Shown: positions 47,662 through 58,607 of the stretch, in pieces
Layout: each line of letters begins with the position of its first letter
Numbering within the stretch: position 1 is the stretch's first letter
DNA from: Gossypium raimondii
Lineage: Eukaryota; Streptophyta; Magnoliopsida; Malvales; Malvaceae
DNA length: 64,000 nucleotides
Direction: 5' to 3'
Assembly: GCF_025698545.1 (NCBI RefSeq)
Contig: NC_068566.1
Location: 47,099,192 to 47,163,191 of the forward strand
Notes under the pieces: generated by a model
What the model was told of the DNA's origin: nothing
Seen by the model: only the letters and a program-made list of their open reading frames with translations
Database searches by the model: none
Position numbers and translations under genes: made by a program

Positions 47662-47887
47662 GAATTCCTTCAAGCTAAAATATGGGAAGTGCACCTTGCA
47701 GACCAAAAAAAAAAAACTAAACATAAAAAAGATAATAAGATCTAAATTGGAAACTATAGCAAATCTACAACAAACTACATAAATCCTAATAAATTTAAAG
47801 TCAAATTTCAAAGACGAAGTATATCCTCCTCAGTTCTTTTCCATAAAAGCAAAGAGAACAAGAGCAAAGGGAGATTTGATTCCTTAC

Positions 47888-47956
47888 CTTTTCAGAGAGA
47901 ACTTTTCTTTGTTGCACCCTTCCCCTTCTGTGAACATGTTAAGTCGTTTTATAAAT
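47888..47956 (-). promoter_or_regulatory. Copy H promoter and 5' UTR exon
   Basis: On the minus strand a TATA box (TTTATAAAA, about 47946-47955) lies upstream of a short purine-rich leader that ends at a donor (AAAAG/GTAAGG, exon end 47888). The next acceptor, TTTTAG before 47674, leads to the coding exon. Transcription would start near 47920-47925. The core of this leader is unlike those of A, D and G. Confidence 0.5.
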
Positions 47957-49460
47957 GAAATTAAGCTATTTTTCCCGTTCTTTTTTTCCGTTCTCGCCAT
48001 GAATATTAAAGAATCGCGCAACTGCAGTTTTCTTCTTGCAAAGTGTACAAGTCAAAGCACGCACTCCCCAATACCTCATCCTTTTTTATCATTTTCTGGA
48101 TAAACTAATATCTTAAAATATTAGGAACATTATTATTTAATAGAATAAAAATTGTTTAAGAAATCTAGTGTTTAATAAATGAGACGCGAGTGAGTTAGTT
48201 TGCTTTTTATTATACAAAGTTTACTTCTCGTTATTTTTGTCTGCTCTTAATTATATTTAAGTACACCTGATTTTATATTTTACTAATGAGTGCAGTAATA
48301 GTAGTTAGAACTCAATTATTTTTTTAAGTTGAATACTTGTAATAGTTAATATAACTGTGAATTCTAAGTTTGAATTTTATTTTTATTTTTTTGAGTCGAA
48401 TTGAATTTTACGTACCCTTCCATTAGATATGCTTTGCAATGACTGTCCACTCAAGACTATTCATAATCAGAACCCCCCATAAGCCCTAATTGAGTTACCT
48501 TAGAAATGATCTGCTATGGATCATCTGTAGGGACTGTTGAGCCATAACAACCTCGTATAACCTTAGCAATGAGAATGTCAAAGCAGAATCACATAGTACC
48601 ACATATGGCGACAACTGACCTATTACGGCCCTACCACCTGATTGGCCATATGACAGGCCTACCCTTTGTATTGTTGGCTACATGACACTACTAAACAAAA
48701 TGACACTCTCTTATATACACCTCCACATGAAAGCACAAGATCTAGCTCCTTCTTCCCCAAGAGAAATCTAAGTGTTCTCCTTCCGGCCTTTATCTTCTCC
48801 CTTAACCTTCCACTTAAGACTCTTCGACTATCAAAGGTGAACCGACCATTCTATGTCCATTAGCTTCTCTTCCTTATTACCTTTTTTGTTAAAATATTGT
48901 ATCAACAAAATTCAAAAAGTAATTAAGTTTAACCAAACAGATTTTATTGATACAGTTTGGTGGGTTAAGACTAAAATTCTAAATTTTAAAAAATAAATAA
49001 ACTAAAATTGACCAATTCAAAAAATACAAAAATAAATTCAATCAAATTAAAGTATAAAACTAAATCCACAACTTTCACAATACAATAACTAATAGCAAAA
49101 TTTAACTTTATTAAAAGGAAATGGTGGTTGGAAAAGGTTTTCTGTTGCAAACAATATTCTAAATTTCTAATATTGTAAATAAGATTTTCCTTTCATTATT
49201 ATTTTTATTTAATATAATATTTGATGCTTGATTTTTTTAATCTGATATTTATTTCTTTTTCGATCAATTTAATATTTAAATTTGTCAACCGTTATATAAA
49301 TAGACAAAAATAATCAATGTATACTTTATTGGTAGCAAATGGCATGAAATCCATTTTTTTATTTTAAATATTAAATCATCTTTATTTTTAATTATTTTTA
49401 TTTTAATTTAATATAATAAATTGTTTTTATTTTGGATTCTTAAAACTTGATTTCTTCTCC
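47957..49460. other. Intergenic, no gene seen
   Basis: AT-rich with a more mixed-composition patch at 48400-48860. 48930-49110 resembles one half of the MITE at 33495-33988 (ending CTAATAGCAAAATTTAAC). Confidence 0.5.
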
Positions 49461-49462
49461 TA

Positions 49463-49484
49463 TATCTATCTATCTATCTATCTA

Positions 49485-49517
<33 letters not shown>
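49463..49517. repeat. Compound microsatellite (TATC)n(TA)n
   Basis: About six TATC units run directly into about 15 TA units. The locus is likely to be length-polymorphic. Confidence 0.9.
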
Positions 49518-49519
<2 letters not shown>

Positions 49520-49539
49520 CTAAGGAGGTATGATTAACA

Positions 49540-49770
49540 TTTATAAAATTATATTTTAAATCCCACAATAGACTCATAATTCTTACACCTAAATGTTGGT
49601 GCCTTATGATAGGTACACTAGATAACAGATTTAGATGGCTAAATTACTAATATCACTTCTAAATCCAACATTTACTACTGTCACAACTATTATTTTCTAA
49701 TAAAAATATCATTAATTAACACGTAATATCTCCTCAAAGATCATATTTATGTCATCAATTCTATGTTGTA
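49540..49770 (-). pseudogene. CC-family intron and exon 4 fragment
   Basis: CACGTAATATCTCCTCAAAG followed by ATCATA matches the exon 4 / intron boundary of copy H (46730-46755). The preceding part resembles 46030-46260 of H. It is cut at 49770 by a LINE tail. Confidence 0.55.
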
Positions 49771-50335
49771 CGGGATTGCCCAGCTGCAGCGGGTGTTTGG
49801 CGGCAGCTCCTACCGACCAGTGCTCTGCACAGGTTTTTCTCTATTGATTTTTTGGGCTCGTTATCTGGGGCTTATGGAAATATCAGAATGGGATGATATT
49901 TGGTACACATCATCCTTCGTTACAGTCTATTGCGACTAGGTATCAGCGTTCTTCGTCTGATGATTTTCCATCCTGTTGAAGGGTGGACCAAGCTGATCTC
50001 TGAGCAATTTACAAACGACTTTTATTTGCTTGGGACACAGGCTTAAGATATATTGAAGTAGGGAGTGACAATCTTTCGGCCGTTACTCAGCTGAATTCCT
50101 GTGATGCCAGAACTATCATTGTGGCTTTGGTTAGGAGTACTTTCATGTTTATGCAAAGGAAGTGGAAAGTGAAGATAACACTTGCTTACAGGAAAGCTAA
50201 TTTACTGGCAGACTTTATGGCTAAAAGTGCAGTGGATGGTAGAGGCACAAGGATGTGTTACGATGAACCACCACAAGGAGCCGGCGTTCTCTTGCTAGCT
50301 GATGCCCAAGGGTCTCAATGCTTAAAATAGTTGCT
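49771..50335 (+). mobile_element. LINE 3' tail, plus strand
   Basis: The translation shows a zf-RVT-like segment (VVRDCPAAAGVWRQLL) and, after a break, an RNase H-like segment (VGSDNLSAVTQLNS, then LAYRKANLLADFMAKSAV) ending at a stop near 50330. Several stops and frame changes mark it as dead. Its last ~80 bases are repeated at 52826-52906. Confidence 0.75.
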
Positions 50336-50860
50336 TTCAACCTTTGAAAAGATTTAACTTTTCAAAAAAAAATCAAATTCCTATTTTCTAATGAAAATAT
50401 TGATTAAAACATTAAATTTTTAAATATAGTAATCTAAGTTGATTTAGGCTTTACTTTACTTGGTAGAATGTAAAAAATATTGGAATGACAGAAAATTAAA
50501 AGAGTAGAAAAATAGGAAGATCGAATATAAAATTTTTCTTTCCGTCGGTTTGGTTGTAAAAACTTTGTAAATAATTATACGCATAAAATAGTTACATACA
50601 TAAGCTGAGTTAAAAGAAAACCAACTGAAGCTGGAGAAGGACAAAGCTGAGTTAGAAGAAAACCTGCTGAAGCTAGCCAGGTTGCAGAAGAAACCACGGC
50701 TTGCATAATTTGCTTTTCTGAAATACATTCTCAATGGTTTATCGAGGATGTTGATGAACTGAAGATACAAACAGTATGTGTTTGTGTGATGGTTTTGTGT
50801 TTGAATCTCAATGGTTTATTGGAATGTTTATGAACTAAAGATACAGACAGTATGTGTTTG
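50248..50860 (+). repeat. Segmental duplication, left copy
   Basis: CAAGGATGTGTTACGATGAA onward (LINE tail, spacer, CC last-exon end, first minisatellite units) is repeated at 52826-53430, an offset of about 2578 bases. The left copy has the intact reading of fragment J. Confidence 0.85.
50603..50708 (+). pseudogene. CC-family fragment J: end of the last exon
   Basis: Reads AELKENQLKLEKDKAELEEN and onward to QKKPRLA and a stop, nearly identical to the end of copy G. It has no upstream exons, so it is an orphan piece duplicated from the 42.5-43.8 kb region. Confidence 0.8.
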
Positions 50861-51046
50861 TGTGATGGTTTTGTGTTTGGATCTCAATGGTTTATTGGGA
50901 TGTTTATGAACTGAAGATACAGACAATATGCGTTTGTGTGATGGTTTTGTGTTTGAATCTCAATGGTTTATTGGGATGTTTATGAACTGCAAACTCAGAC
51001 AGTATGTGTTTATGTGATGATTTTGTGTTTGAATCTCAATGGTCGA
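50730..51046 (+). repeat. 76-bp minisatellite after fragment J, ~4 units
   Basis: CTCAATGG units start at 50730, 50807, 50883, 50959 and 51035, the same number and spacing as after copy G. Confidence 0.85.
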
Positions 51047-51212
51047 AGTGAGATTTTTTTTATTATTTCAAAAACCTCACGCCAACAAATTTAACAACTA
51101 AAAAAATAAAAGTGTTAATAACTGGACTTGAATTATAAAATTTGAAAATTAAAGCGATTAAATTCTTAGAAATAAAATTACATACTCGAAATTTGAGAGA
51201 GTTTGGACAACG

Positions 51213-51604
51213 CACTACACCAAAACAGGCTTTTAGCGGCGTTTTTAGCGGCGTTTAGATAAAAAACGCCCTAAGGATCGATCATTAGCGGCGCATAACA
51301 GGAAACGCCGCTAAAAATAAGCATTAGCGGCGTTTTTGAGAAAGCGCCGCAAAAAACCTAAGCCCAACGACGTCGTTTCCCGAGCTTTCGGGGATTTAGC
51401 GGCGTTTTTATGAAAGCGTTGCTAATGCTCAGGGCTTTAGCGGCATTTTCGAAAAAGCGCCGCAAAAAAACCTAAGCCCAACTACATCGTTTTCTAAGCT
51501 TTCGGGGATTTAGCGGCGTTTTTGAAAAAGCGCAGCAAAAAACCTAAGCCCAACGACGCCGTTTTCTAAGTTTTTCGGGGATTTAGCGGCGTTTTTAGAA
51601 AAGC
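51213..51604. mobile_element. Truncated CACTA (En/Spm) transposon end
   Basis: It begins CACTACACCAAAACAGGC, the standard plant CACTA terminus. Many subterminal copies of TTTAGCGGCGTTTTT follow in both orientations, the usual transposase-binding array. The opposite end is missing; at 51605 the sequence joins the duplicated G-flank. It has no coding capacity. Confidence 0.85.
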
Positions 51605-52385
51605 GAGTCGGGCAAAGGCTTAAAAATTCATGGCTCAAGCCATTTTCTAATTTTCTAATATATTATATTATGTTATTTTTATATATTACGTAAATTATTA
51701 TGGAAGATAAATATGTAGTAATATATATAATATTATAATGCAAACATTAAAAAATGTTAAGATGTCTGTATAAAATTTTAATAGATTGAAAACTATATAA
51801 ATCTATTAAATATTAAAATAAAAATAATATAAATATTTTCTAAAAAAAATTAGTTAACCATTTATAAATATGAGCGATTTCAGTAAAATTTTAAGTTTAT
51901 ATTTCAGGCCAAGCGGACTTGAACAAACATAAAGCGTGTTGATACTGCACTTAAGTCCGGAATAACTTAACTCATATCATCTCTAAATGCGAATGAGTTA
52001 TACCTTATTCTCATTTTGATATTCAAAAGATTTTTTTTAATTTAAGGTACTTAAATTATTATTTTATCTCTTTTATCTAAATATATATATTATATCTAAT
52101 GAAACATGCCACACAGTATGTTTTTATTGGTTGATGTTATTTTTTAATTGTGAAAAATTAATAGTTTTCGACCAAATATTTTAATATATATATATATACA
52201 CACTAAACTAGGAATTAAATTATATATCAGTATAATATTATTCTACATTTTTTTATTGTAGGCATAAATAGTTATATTTACTTTTTAAAATAATTGCATT
52301 TATTTATTTTTTAAATGTTATAATTAAAATTTCATACATATATTAGATTATGACACACCCACAATGCAAGTAATAAAAATTATAT
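51605..52385. repeat. Duplicate of the 42985-43770 region
   Basis: From GGCTTAAAAATTCATGGCTC onward the sequence follows 43005-43770 with small indels and substitutions. Together with fragment J this shows that about 1.3 kb around the 3' end of copy G was copied here. Confidence 0.85.
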
Positions 52386-52825
52386 AATATATGTACAGCT
52401 CAATTTTGCCCCAATCCCAATAGCCAGAACAATTAACCTCAGTCCACTACCCCCAAAACCAAAATGGCCCAAGATCCAAAACCAGGCCCAACTAAACCTA
52501 ACCCAAATCAAAGGCCAAATTTCCAAAAAAAAAAAAATTTTGCCTGAAACCCTAGGCGCTGCCCCTAGCCATTTTGACCTTTGGCCTTCTGACGCCGCCA
52601 CGGTCACGTCGCCATCGCCGCACGTCACCGTCGCCCACTTGCTCACCCCACTTGCGTCGTCACCTGTAAGGAAGAAAACAAAGAAAGCAACCAGACAAAC
52701 AGTAGCAAAAATAGGCTATAAAAGTCGAAAAATGTAACTTTGAGGGGGGTTCCTTTTCCTTTTTCCTATTTTTGTATCAAAAAACACATATCAACAAAAG
52801 AAATAAAAAAAATCGAATCAAGCTT
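52386..52825. mobile_element. Retroelement LTR-like fragment
   Basis: A less AT-rich segment with CCAAAACCAGGCCCAACTAA, a CCGCCACGGTCACGTCGCC patch and a TATA-like GGCTATAAAAGTC near 52712. This resembles the transcription-start part of a plant LTR. No boundaries were resolved. Confidence 0.4.
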
Positions 52826-53430
52826 CAAGGATGTGTTACGATGAACCACCACAAGGAGCCGGCGTTCTCTTGCTAGCTGATGCCCAAGGGTCTCAATGCT
52901 TAAAATAGTTGCTTTCAACCTTTGAAAAGATTTAACTTTTCAAAAAAAAAAATCAAATTCCTATATTCTAATGAAAATATTGATTAAAACATTAAATTTT
53001 TAAATATAGTAATCTAAGTTGATTTAGGCTTTACTTGGTAGAATGTAAAAATATTGGAATGATGAAAATTAAAAGAGTAGAAAAATAGGAAGATGGAATA
53101 TAAAATTTTTCTTTCCATCGGTTTGGTTGTAAAACTTCGTAAATAATTATACGCATAAAATAGTTACATACATAAGTGAGTTAAAAGAAAACCAACTGAA
53201 GTCGGAGAAGGACAAAGCGAGTTAGAAGAAAACCTCTGAAGCTAGCCAGTTGCGAAAGAAACCACGGTTTGCGTAATTTGCTTTTCTGAAATACATTCTC
53301 AATGGTTTATCGAGGATGTTGATGAACTGAAGATACAAACAGTATGTGTTTGTGTGATGGTTTTGTGTTTGAATCTCAATGGTTTATTGGGATGTTTATG
53401 AACTGAAGATACAGACAGTATGTGTTTGTG
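52826..53430 (+). repeat. Segmental duplication, right copy
   Basis: The right copy of the block at 50248-50860. It contains the LINE tail end (52826-52906), fragment K and the first minisatellite units. It has more single-base indels than the left copy. Confidence 0.85.
53172..53275 (+). pseudogene. CC-family fragment K: indel-ridden end of the last exon
   Basis: Aligns with fragment J but lacks single bases at about four places within ~100 bases and has local swaps (GCTGG to GTCGG, CAG to CGA). The frame is destroyed. Confidence 0.7.
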
Positions 53431-53500
53431 TTAGTGGACAATGCATGCTTGCATTTTCAGGTCATAATTTGCTCTGTTAAACTCAAAATTCAATCCTTAC

Positions 53501-53608
53501 CATCTTTTGGTCGCTTGTTTGCATTTCCAATGTGAATTTCTCTAATCTTCCCTCCACATGTATTAGGGAAGAATCCAGTTCCTCAGCTAGTTTCTCTTGA
53601 TCAATCAT
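53501..53608 (-). pseudogene. CC-family fragment I: the H-type extra exon
   Basis: Open over 36 codons (MIDQEKLAEELDSSLIHVEG and on to SDQKM), with an AG acceptor before 53608 and a GTAAGG donor after 53501. It corresponds to exon 45620-45724 of copy H. Around 54040-54081 and 58770-58800 are more flanking bits (CCGCTGCATAATAAATTTAG). The remaining exons were not found, so it is a remnant. Confidence 0.65.
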
Positions 53609-53760
53609 CTACATTCGAAACATATAAAGATGAGTAGCAAAGTAAAACAGAGAACAGAACAGTAGAGGCAGACAAGTTAGTAAATGTTCACCTCTTTAAG
53701 GTTGTTCAAACAGACAAGTTACTAAATGTCCTTGCATAGGATTTGCAGTGCATGTAAGCT

Positions 53761-54035
53761 TCTATTACAGAATAGGAGTTGTTAGCTAGTTAGTGAGTCT
53801 GGTAGGTTGTTACTAAATTTAGTGTAGTCACTAAAGTCTATAAATACTGTAGATTAAGAATTAAAGAGTGAAATGAAGAAAATAATAGAATAAACTTCTT
53901 ATTTTTTTGTTTCTTCAAATTTACTTATCTCTTTAATTCTTAATGTACAGTATTTATAGACTTTAGTGACTACACTGAATTTAGTAACAACCTACCAGAC
54001 TCACTCACTAACTAACAACTCCTATTCTCTAATAG
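53761..54035. repeat. Inverted repeat, ~107-bp arms, ~60-bp spacer
   Basis: The left arm (53761-53868) and the reverse complement of the right arm (53929-54035) differ at only a few positions (shared AATAGGAGTTGTTAG and GTCTATAAATACTGTA blocks). Each arm has a TATA-like TATAAATA, so they may be two opposed pieces of one small LTR. Confidence 0.8.
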
Positions 54036-54081
54036 CTTCAAATCCGCTGCATAATAAATTTAGAAGAGAAGAGAGAGACAG

Positions 54082-54243
54082 TGCTAAACTATCAAGAATA
54101 TTGAATAAACTGCTTCTGTCATTTCTTCTGCATATTTCTCATGCAAAGTGCGTATGTATATATACAGTAAGTCAACAGCAGTTACAACTGCCCTTACCTA
54201 ACTAACTGTTAACAACTAACCAACCCTTCTTTATCTCCTAATA
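54082..54243 (-). repeat. Copia 3' LTR, 162 bp
   Basis: On the minus strand it ends TTTAGCA. It matches 58608-58769 except at four positions (about 2.5 percent). A TATA-like tract (TATATATACATACG) lies inside. Confidence 0.92.
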
Positions 54244-54283
54244 TTCCTCATACTCATCCATTCCCTGACTAACTAAAACCCTT

Positions 54284-56040
54284 CTAGTTTATGTTAACCA
54301 CTCGAAGCAAATCCCGAAACCGGTTAAACCCTGGAGCTGGCAAAGGCTTTGCTAGTATGTCTGCTAGCTGATGGGTCTCTGGGACATGACCAACTTGAAC
54401 AACTCCAGCTGTCACCTTCTCTCTAACAAAAAAAAATGTCTAGCTCCACATGCTTGAACTTGGAGTGCATGACTGGATTTCCTACAACCGCTATAGCTGC
54501 TGAACTATCGCACCAAATCAGTGCCTTTGGTAAGCTTGGAACACACAATTCAGTCAATAGGGATTGTATCCATGTTATTTCAGCGGTGACATGTGCAACA
54601 CTCCTGTATTCTGCCTCTGCTATGGAACGAGACACAACGTGCTACTTTTTCGAGCTCCACGAGACCGGATTTCCTCCAAGGAAGATACAATACCCAGAGG
54701 TGGACCTTCGATCGTCAACGTCCGATCCCCAACTTGCATCCGAATAACCTTCAAGAAGGAATTTGGAGGCCCGAGTAAACTGTAACCCGTAATTCATTGT
54801 TCCTTGTAAGTACCGAAGTATCCTCTTGACTGCTTTGAGATGACCAGTTAGAGGCTTGTGCATGAATTGGCACACCTTGTTGACTGAATAGGCGATATCA
54901 GGCCTGGTGATAACGATATATTGTAAGGCTCCTACGATGCTTCGATACTGATGTTCATCTTCAAGGGGGCTTCCTTCCTCAGCGGTCAGACGATTATTTG
55001 CAACCATTGGTGTTAGAAGAGCATTGGATCTGTCCATAGCTACTTTTTGAAGCAAGTCTCTAATGTATTTAGTTTGAGACAGAACTATCCTATTCGACGT
55101 GTGCTTGACTTCAATACCAAGGAAGTAGCTCAACTGGCCAAGGTCCTTCAACGCAAACTGAGCATCAAGTGTCTTGACAAACTTATCAATTTCCTGTGAG
55201 TCACTGCCTGTAATGATGATGTCATCTACATACACTAGGACGTACAACAAAACATCCCCGTGATGTCGAATAAAGAGCGAGTTATCCGCTTTGGAAGTGT
55301 CGAACCCCATGGTCACCAAAAAATCCCTTAGTTTTTGAAACCAAGCTCGTGGAGCTTGTTTGAGACCATAGAGAGCCTTCTTTAGCTTGCAGACCAGAGG
55401 CTCTCCATGTAAGCCATACTGTTCAAATCCTGGTGGCTGTGACATATAGATCTCCTCGCTCAAGTCTCCATTAAAAAAGGCATTGTTTATGTTGACTTGT
55501 CGAAGAGACCACTGTTGAGAGACGGCCAGAGTCAAGACGACTCTAATTATGGTGGGTTTGACGACGGGACTAAAAGTGTCTTGAAAGTCAACACCGACTT
55601 CCTGGAGGTACCCTTTGACCACGAGTCTGCCCTTGTATCTAGCCACAGAGCCATCAGCATGCCTCTTAATACGAAAGAGCCATTTACAGCCAACGGCTCG
55701 TCGACCTTCAGGTAAAACAACCAGCTCCCAGGTTTGATTGGAAATCAAGGCATTGTATTCTTCCTTGGCTGCTGTAGTCCAAGCTGGACTCTGAAAAGCC
55801 TTATGAATGGTGGTAGGCTCAACTTCATTTACGACTGAAGCTAGCACTTTAGGTCGAAATATCCCATTTTTCGAACGTGTCTGCATGGGGTGATGATTGA
55901 CTCGCGTAGGTGGTGATGGAGATAGGTCAGAGTTATCAGGTGGATCATTTGTGTCTTCTGGAGCAGGAGGCTCTGTAGGATTGTGTTGAAACTGGCCAGG
56001 AGAGATGCCTACAGCGGACGGGCTACTAATGCCCGTGTCG
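54284..56040 (-). pseudogene. Copia reverse transcriptase and RNase H region
   Basis: The RT domain runs from WELVVLPEGRRAVGCKWLF through YVDDIIITGSD to DIAYSVNKVCQFMHK; RNase H follows (GYSDASWGSDVDDRRSTSGY, then ALIWCDSSAAIAV). The enzyme would copy the element's RNA into DNA in cytoplasmic particles. Breaks: a TAG at 54642-54644 between RT and the RNase H tail, and a nine-A run at 54428-54436 (T9 on the coding strand) one base too long, which ends the frame early. The first catalytic aspartate of RT (the D of the usual VDV/VDI motif A) is asparagine here, codon 55491-55493, so RT is unlikely to work even if the breaks were ignored. Confidence 0.9.
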
Positions 56041-57793
56041 TAGCAGGAACATGCAAACCACCAGCTGTAACTATTGGGAGAACAGACCGATGAGGCATCG
56101 TCCGCGAACTTTGTGATACAGCCTTAGTTTGGAACCCATCTTTGAAAGGGAATTTTTTTTCATCAAAGTTTACATGTCGAGACACAAACATGCTACTATC
56201 TTCTGCGAGACATCGATAGCCCTTGGTATTAGGAACACTCCCAAGGAATACGCATTGTTGAGACCGAAAGCTCAGTTTGTGGGGCTGAAAAGGCCTGAGA
56301 TTTGGGAAGCATGCACATCCAAAAACCCTTAAAAGCTCATAACTCGGTTTGACTTTGTAGAGAGCCTCATAGGGACTCGTCTGTCCGAGGACCGGAGTTG
56401 GTAGTCGATTGGTTAGGTGAACAACATGCATAACAGCATAAAACCAAAACTTCAACGGTATACTTGCATGAGCTAAGAGAGACAACGCCATATCAATAAG
56501 CTGTCGATGTTTTCTCTCAGCAACCCCATTTTGCTCCGAAGTGTGGGGGCACACAATCCTGTGTTGGACACCAAGAGAGGACAACTCACGAGCTAGTACT
56601 CGAAACTCACCACCACCATCAGTTTGCAGCATTTTAATAGACCTATCAAATTGTACTTTAACCAGCTGATAGAAATCCCTAAAACACCGAGCCACTTCAG
56701 ATTTGTTTTGAAGAAAATAGACCCAGGTAAATCTGCTATGCATGTCCACAAACGAAACGTAGTAACGAAAACCATTGGAAGGTAACCATGCAGGGCCCCA
56801 TACATCAGATACAACGAGTTCAAAAGGAGAGGAATACATTGTTTTAGATGTTGTAAACGGAAGTTTGTGAGCTTTACCTAGTTGGCAAGCTGTACACATA
56901 TATTGAACACAGTTCTTTTTAACTGGAATATTACAAGTTTTTAAAACTCGTTTAAGAACCTCAGTACACGGGTGGCCTAATCTGTCATGCCACAAAGAAG
57001 AGGGTGCAGACTGAACGAAATTGGCAGTGTTCAATACAGTTGAATTTGACTCTGGAGATTGAGCACCTGAAGTTGACACAGGCTTAGCGAACCGAAACTT
57101 GTAAAGGCCTTCATGCATGCGGCCCTCGAGAAGCGTCTTCCCTGTCTGTACATCCTTCACAAAACATAGAACAGGGTAAAATTCAAAATAAACATTGTTA
57201 TCTCTAGCAAACTGACCCACAAACATTAGATTTTTGCACACTGCAGGGACATGTAGTACGTTCTGAAGCTTTAGGAGTCGGGTTCCAGTGGAGAGAACGG
57301 TTGAACCAACATGAGCAATAGGCACCGAATCACCATTACCTATGGTAACACAACTCTTACCTGTATATGAAGAAGGAGCCGCAAGATTAGACACCTCTGG
57401 TGTTATATGGTTCGTCGCTCCTGAATCGGGGTACCAGATAGAACTACTTTGTGAAGCTGGATGAGGCGGAAAAGAACCAGAGGAAGACTGAGGATTTGTG
57501 CTACACCAGTGAGACATCGCTTGACACGTTGGAGCAGCTGGCACACAAGTAGAAGCATGCAACTGATGACAATTAACTTGGACCGTACCAGCTCCTGCAT
57601 TCCCAGAGAACGACTCATCAAATCTATGGTAACATGTTTGAACCATGTGGCCTATCTTCCCACACAACTGGCATTGTGGCCTCGAACGTGACCATCCTCG
57701 TCCATTTCCCCGAAAACGACCACGAGACCACCTACGGCCCTGTCCTCTATCATTCTGCTTGGAGTCTTGAGAATACCTGGCAGAGTCTGCTGA
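56009..57793 (-). pseudogene. Copia nucleocapsid knuckle, protease and integrase region
   Basis: In order: an RG-rich stretch and a CCHC knuckle (CQLCGKIGHMVQTC) near 57690-57640; a protease motif (WYPDSGATNHIT) near 57440-57405; the integrase HHCC region (WHDRLGHP, then CTACQLGK); and the DDE core (SDVWGP, LQTDGGGEF, NGVAERKHR). The frame ends at a TAG at 56009-56011, where the RT frame is already open in another register, so an indel lies shortly before it. The integrase would insert the DNA copy into the chromosome. Confidence 0.9.
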
Positions 57794-58552
57794 TCATTTA
57801 CTCGTATCATCGCTATTTCCCTGATGAGTTGCCAAATTTGCTTGACATGGGGTGTCTTTTAACAACTCTAACTGACGTGCTTCATAGTCAAGTAATAATT
57901 CACTCAACAGATCAAGAGATAACGGAGTTGCAGTAGCTAGAACTCTAATGGAATCAAATTCAACAGAAAGTCCGGCCAATATAACGCTCACTTGTACCTG
58001 TTCAGATATAATGCTCCCAGCCGCAGTCAAATCATCACTGAGTTGCTTGACTTTCGACATATACTCTTTAACAGAAAGATTGGACTTCTTGAGAGAGTAT
58101 AAAGCATGCCGCATGCTCAAGATTTTTATGTTTGATTTAGCACTGAATTTCCTTTCAATCGCATTCCACAGATCACAACTAGTTTTGGCAGTTGTAAGAT
58201 GAGCCAAAATATCATCCGTAATAGTAGATAAAAGCCAAGAGGCAAGAAACTTATCTTGCTTTCGATGAACGATGAAATCTTGATTCGCAATTTGCTGACC
58301 ATCAGGACCATCAATAAACTGGGGAGGAGAGGGAGTGTTACCTAGTACATATCCTTCAAGTCCATACCCTTCCAGAATCAACAAGAGTTGATGTTTCCAC
58401 AAAAGGTAGTTGTGCGACGCAAGCTTTATTGTATCATGCTTGGAGAAATAGTGCACTTCAGTCGAGCCTTAAGCACCATTACCTTGTGAGTGTTCAGCTT
58501 CTCTGGTGTTGGACGAATGACGGGGTGTATCAACTACTGTATCAGTAGCCAT
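57794..58552 (-). pseudogene. Copia gag region
   Basis: The likely start is ATG at 58550-58552. An in-frame TAA follows at 58469-58471. The open stretch then codes for a typical copia gag (NYLLWKHQLLLILEGYGLEG, then AIERKFSAKSNIKILSMRHA) up to a TGA at 57794-57796, just before the RG-rich stretch and zinc knuckle. Gag forms the particle in which reverse transcription takes place. Confidence 0.88.
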
Positions 58553-58593
58553 GAAGCACCTTTTTTTTTCAGAAAAAACAGCAAGATTCAACT

Positions 58594-58607
58594 GGCTCTT
58601 GATACCA
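58594..58607 (-). other. Copia primer-binding site
   Basis: TGGTATCAAGAGCC directly follows the 5' LTR. It matches the complement of the plant initiator tRNA-Met 3' end (usual form TGGTATCAGAGC) with one extra A. Confidence 0.85.

Noticed and set aside
55497..55715. Plus-strand frames inside the copia element
   Set aside because: Antisense shadows of the reverse transcriptase frame.
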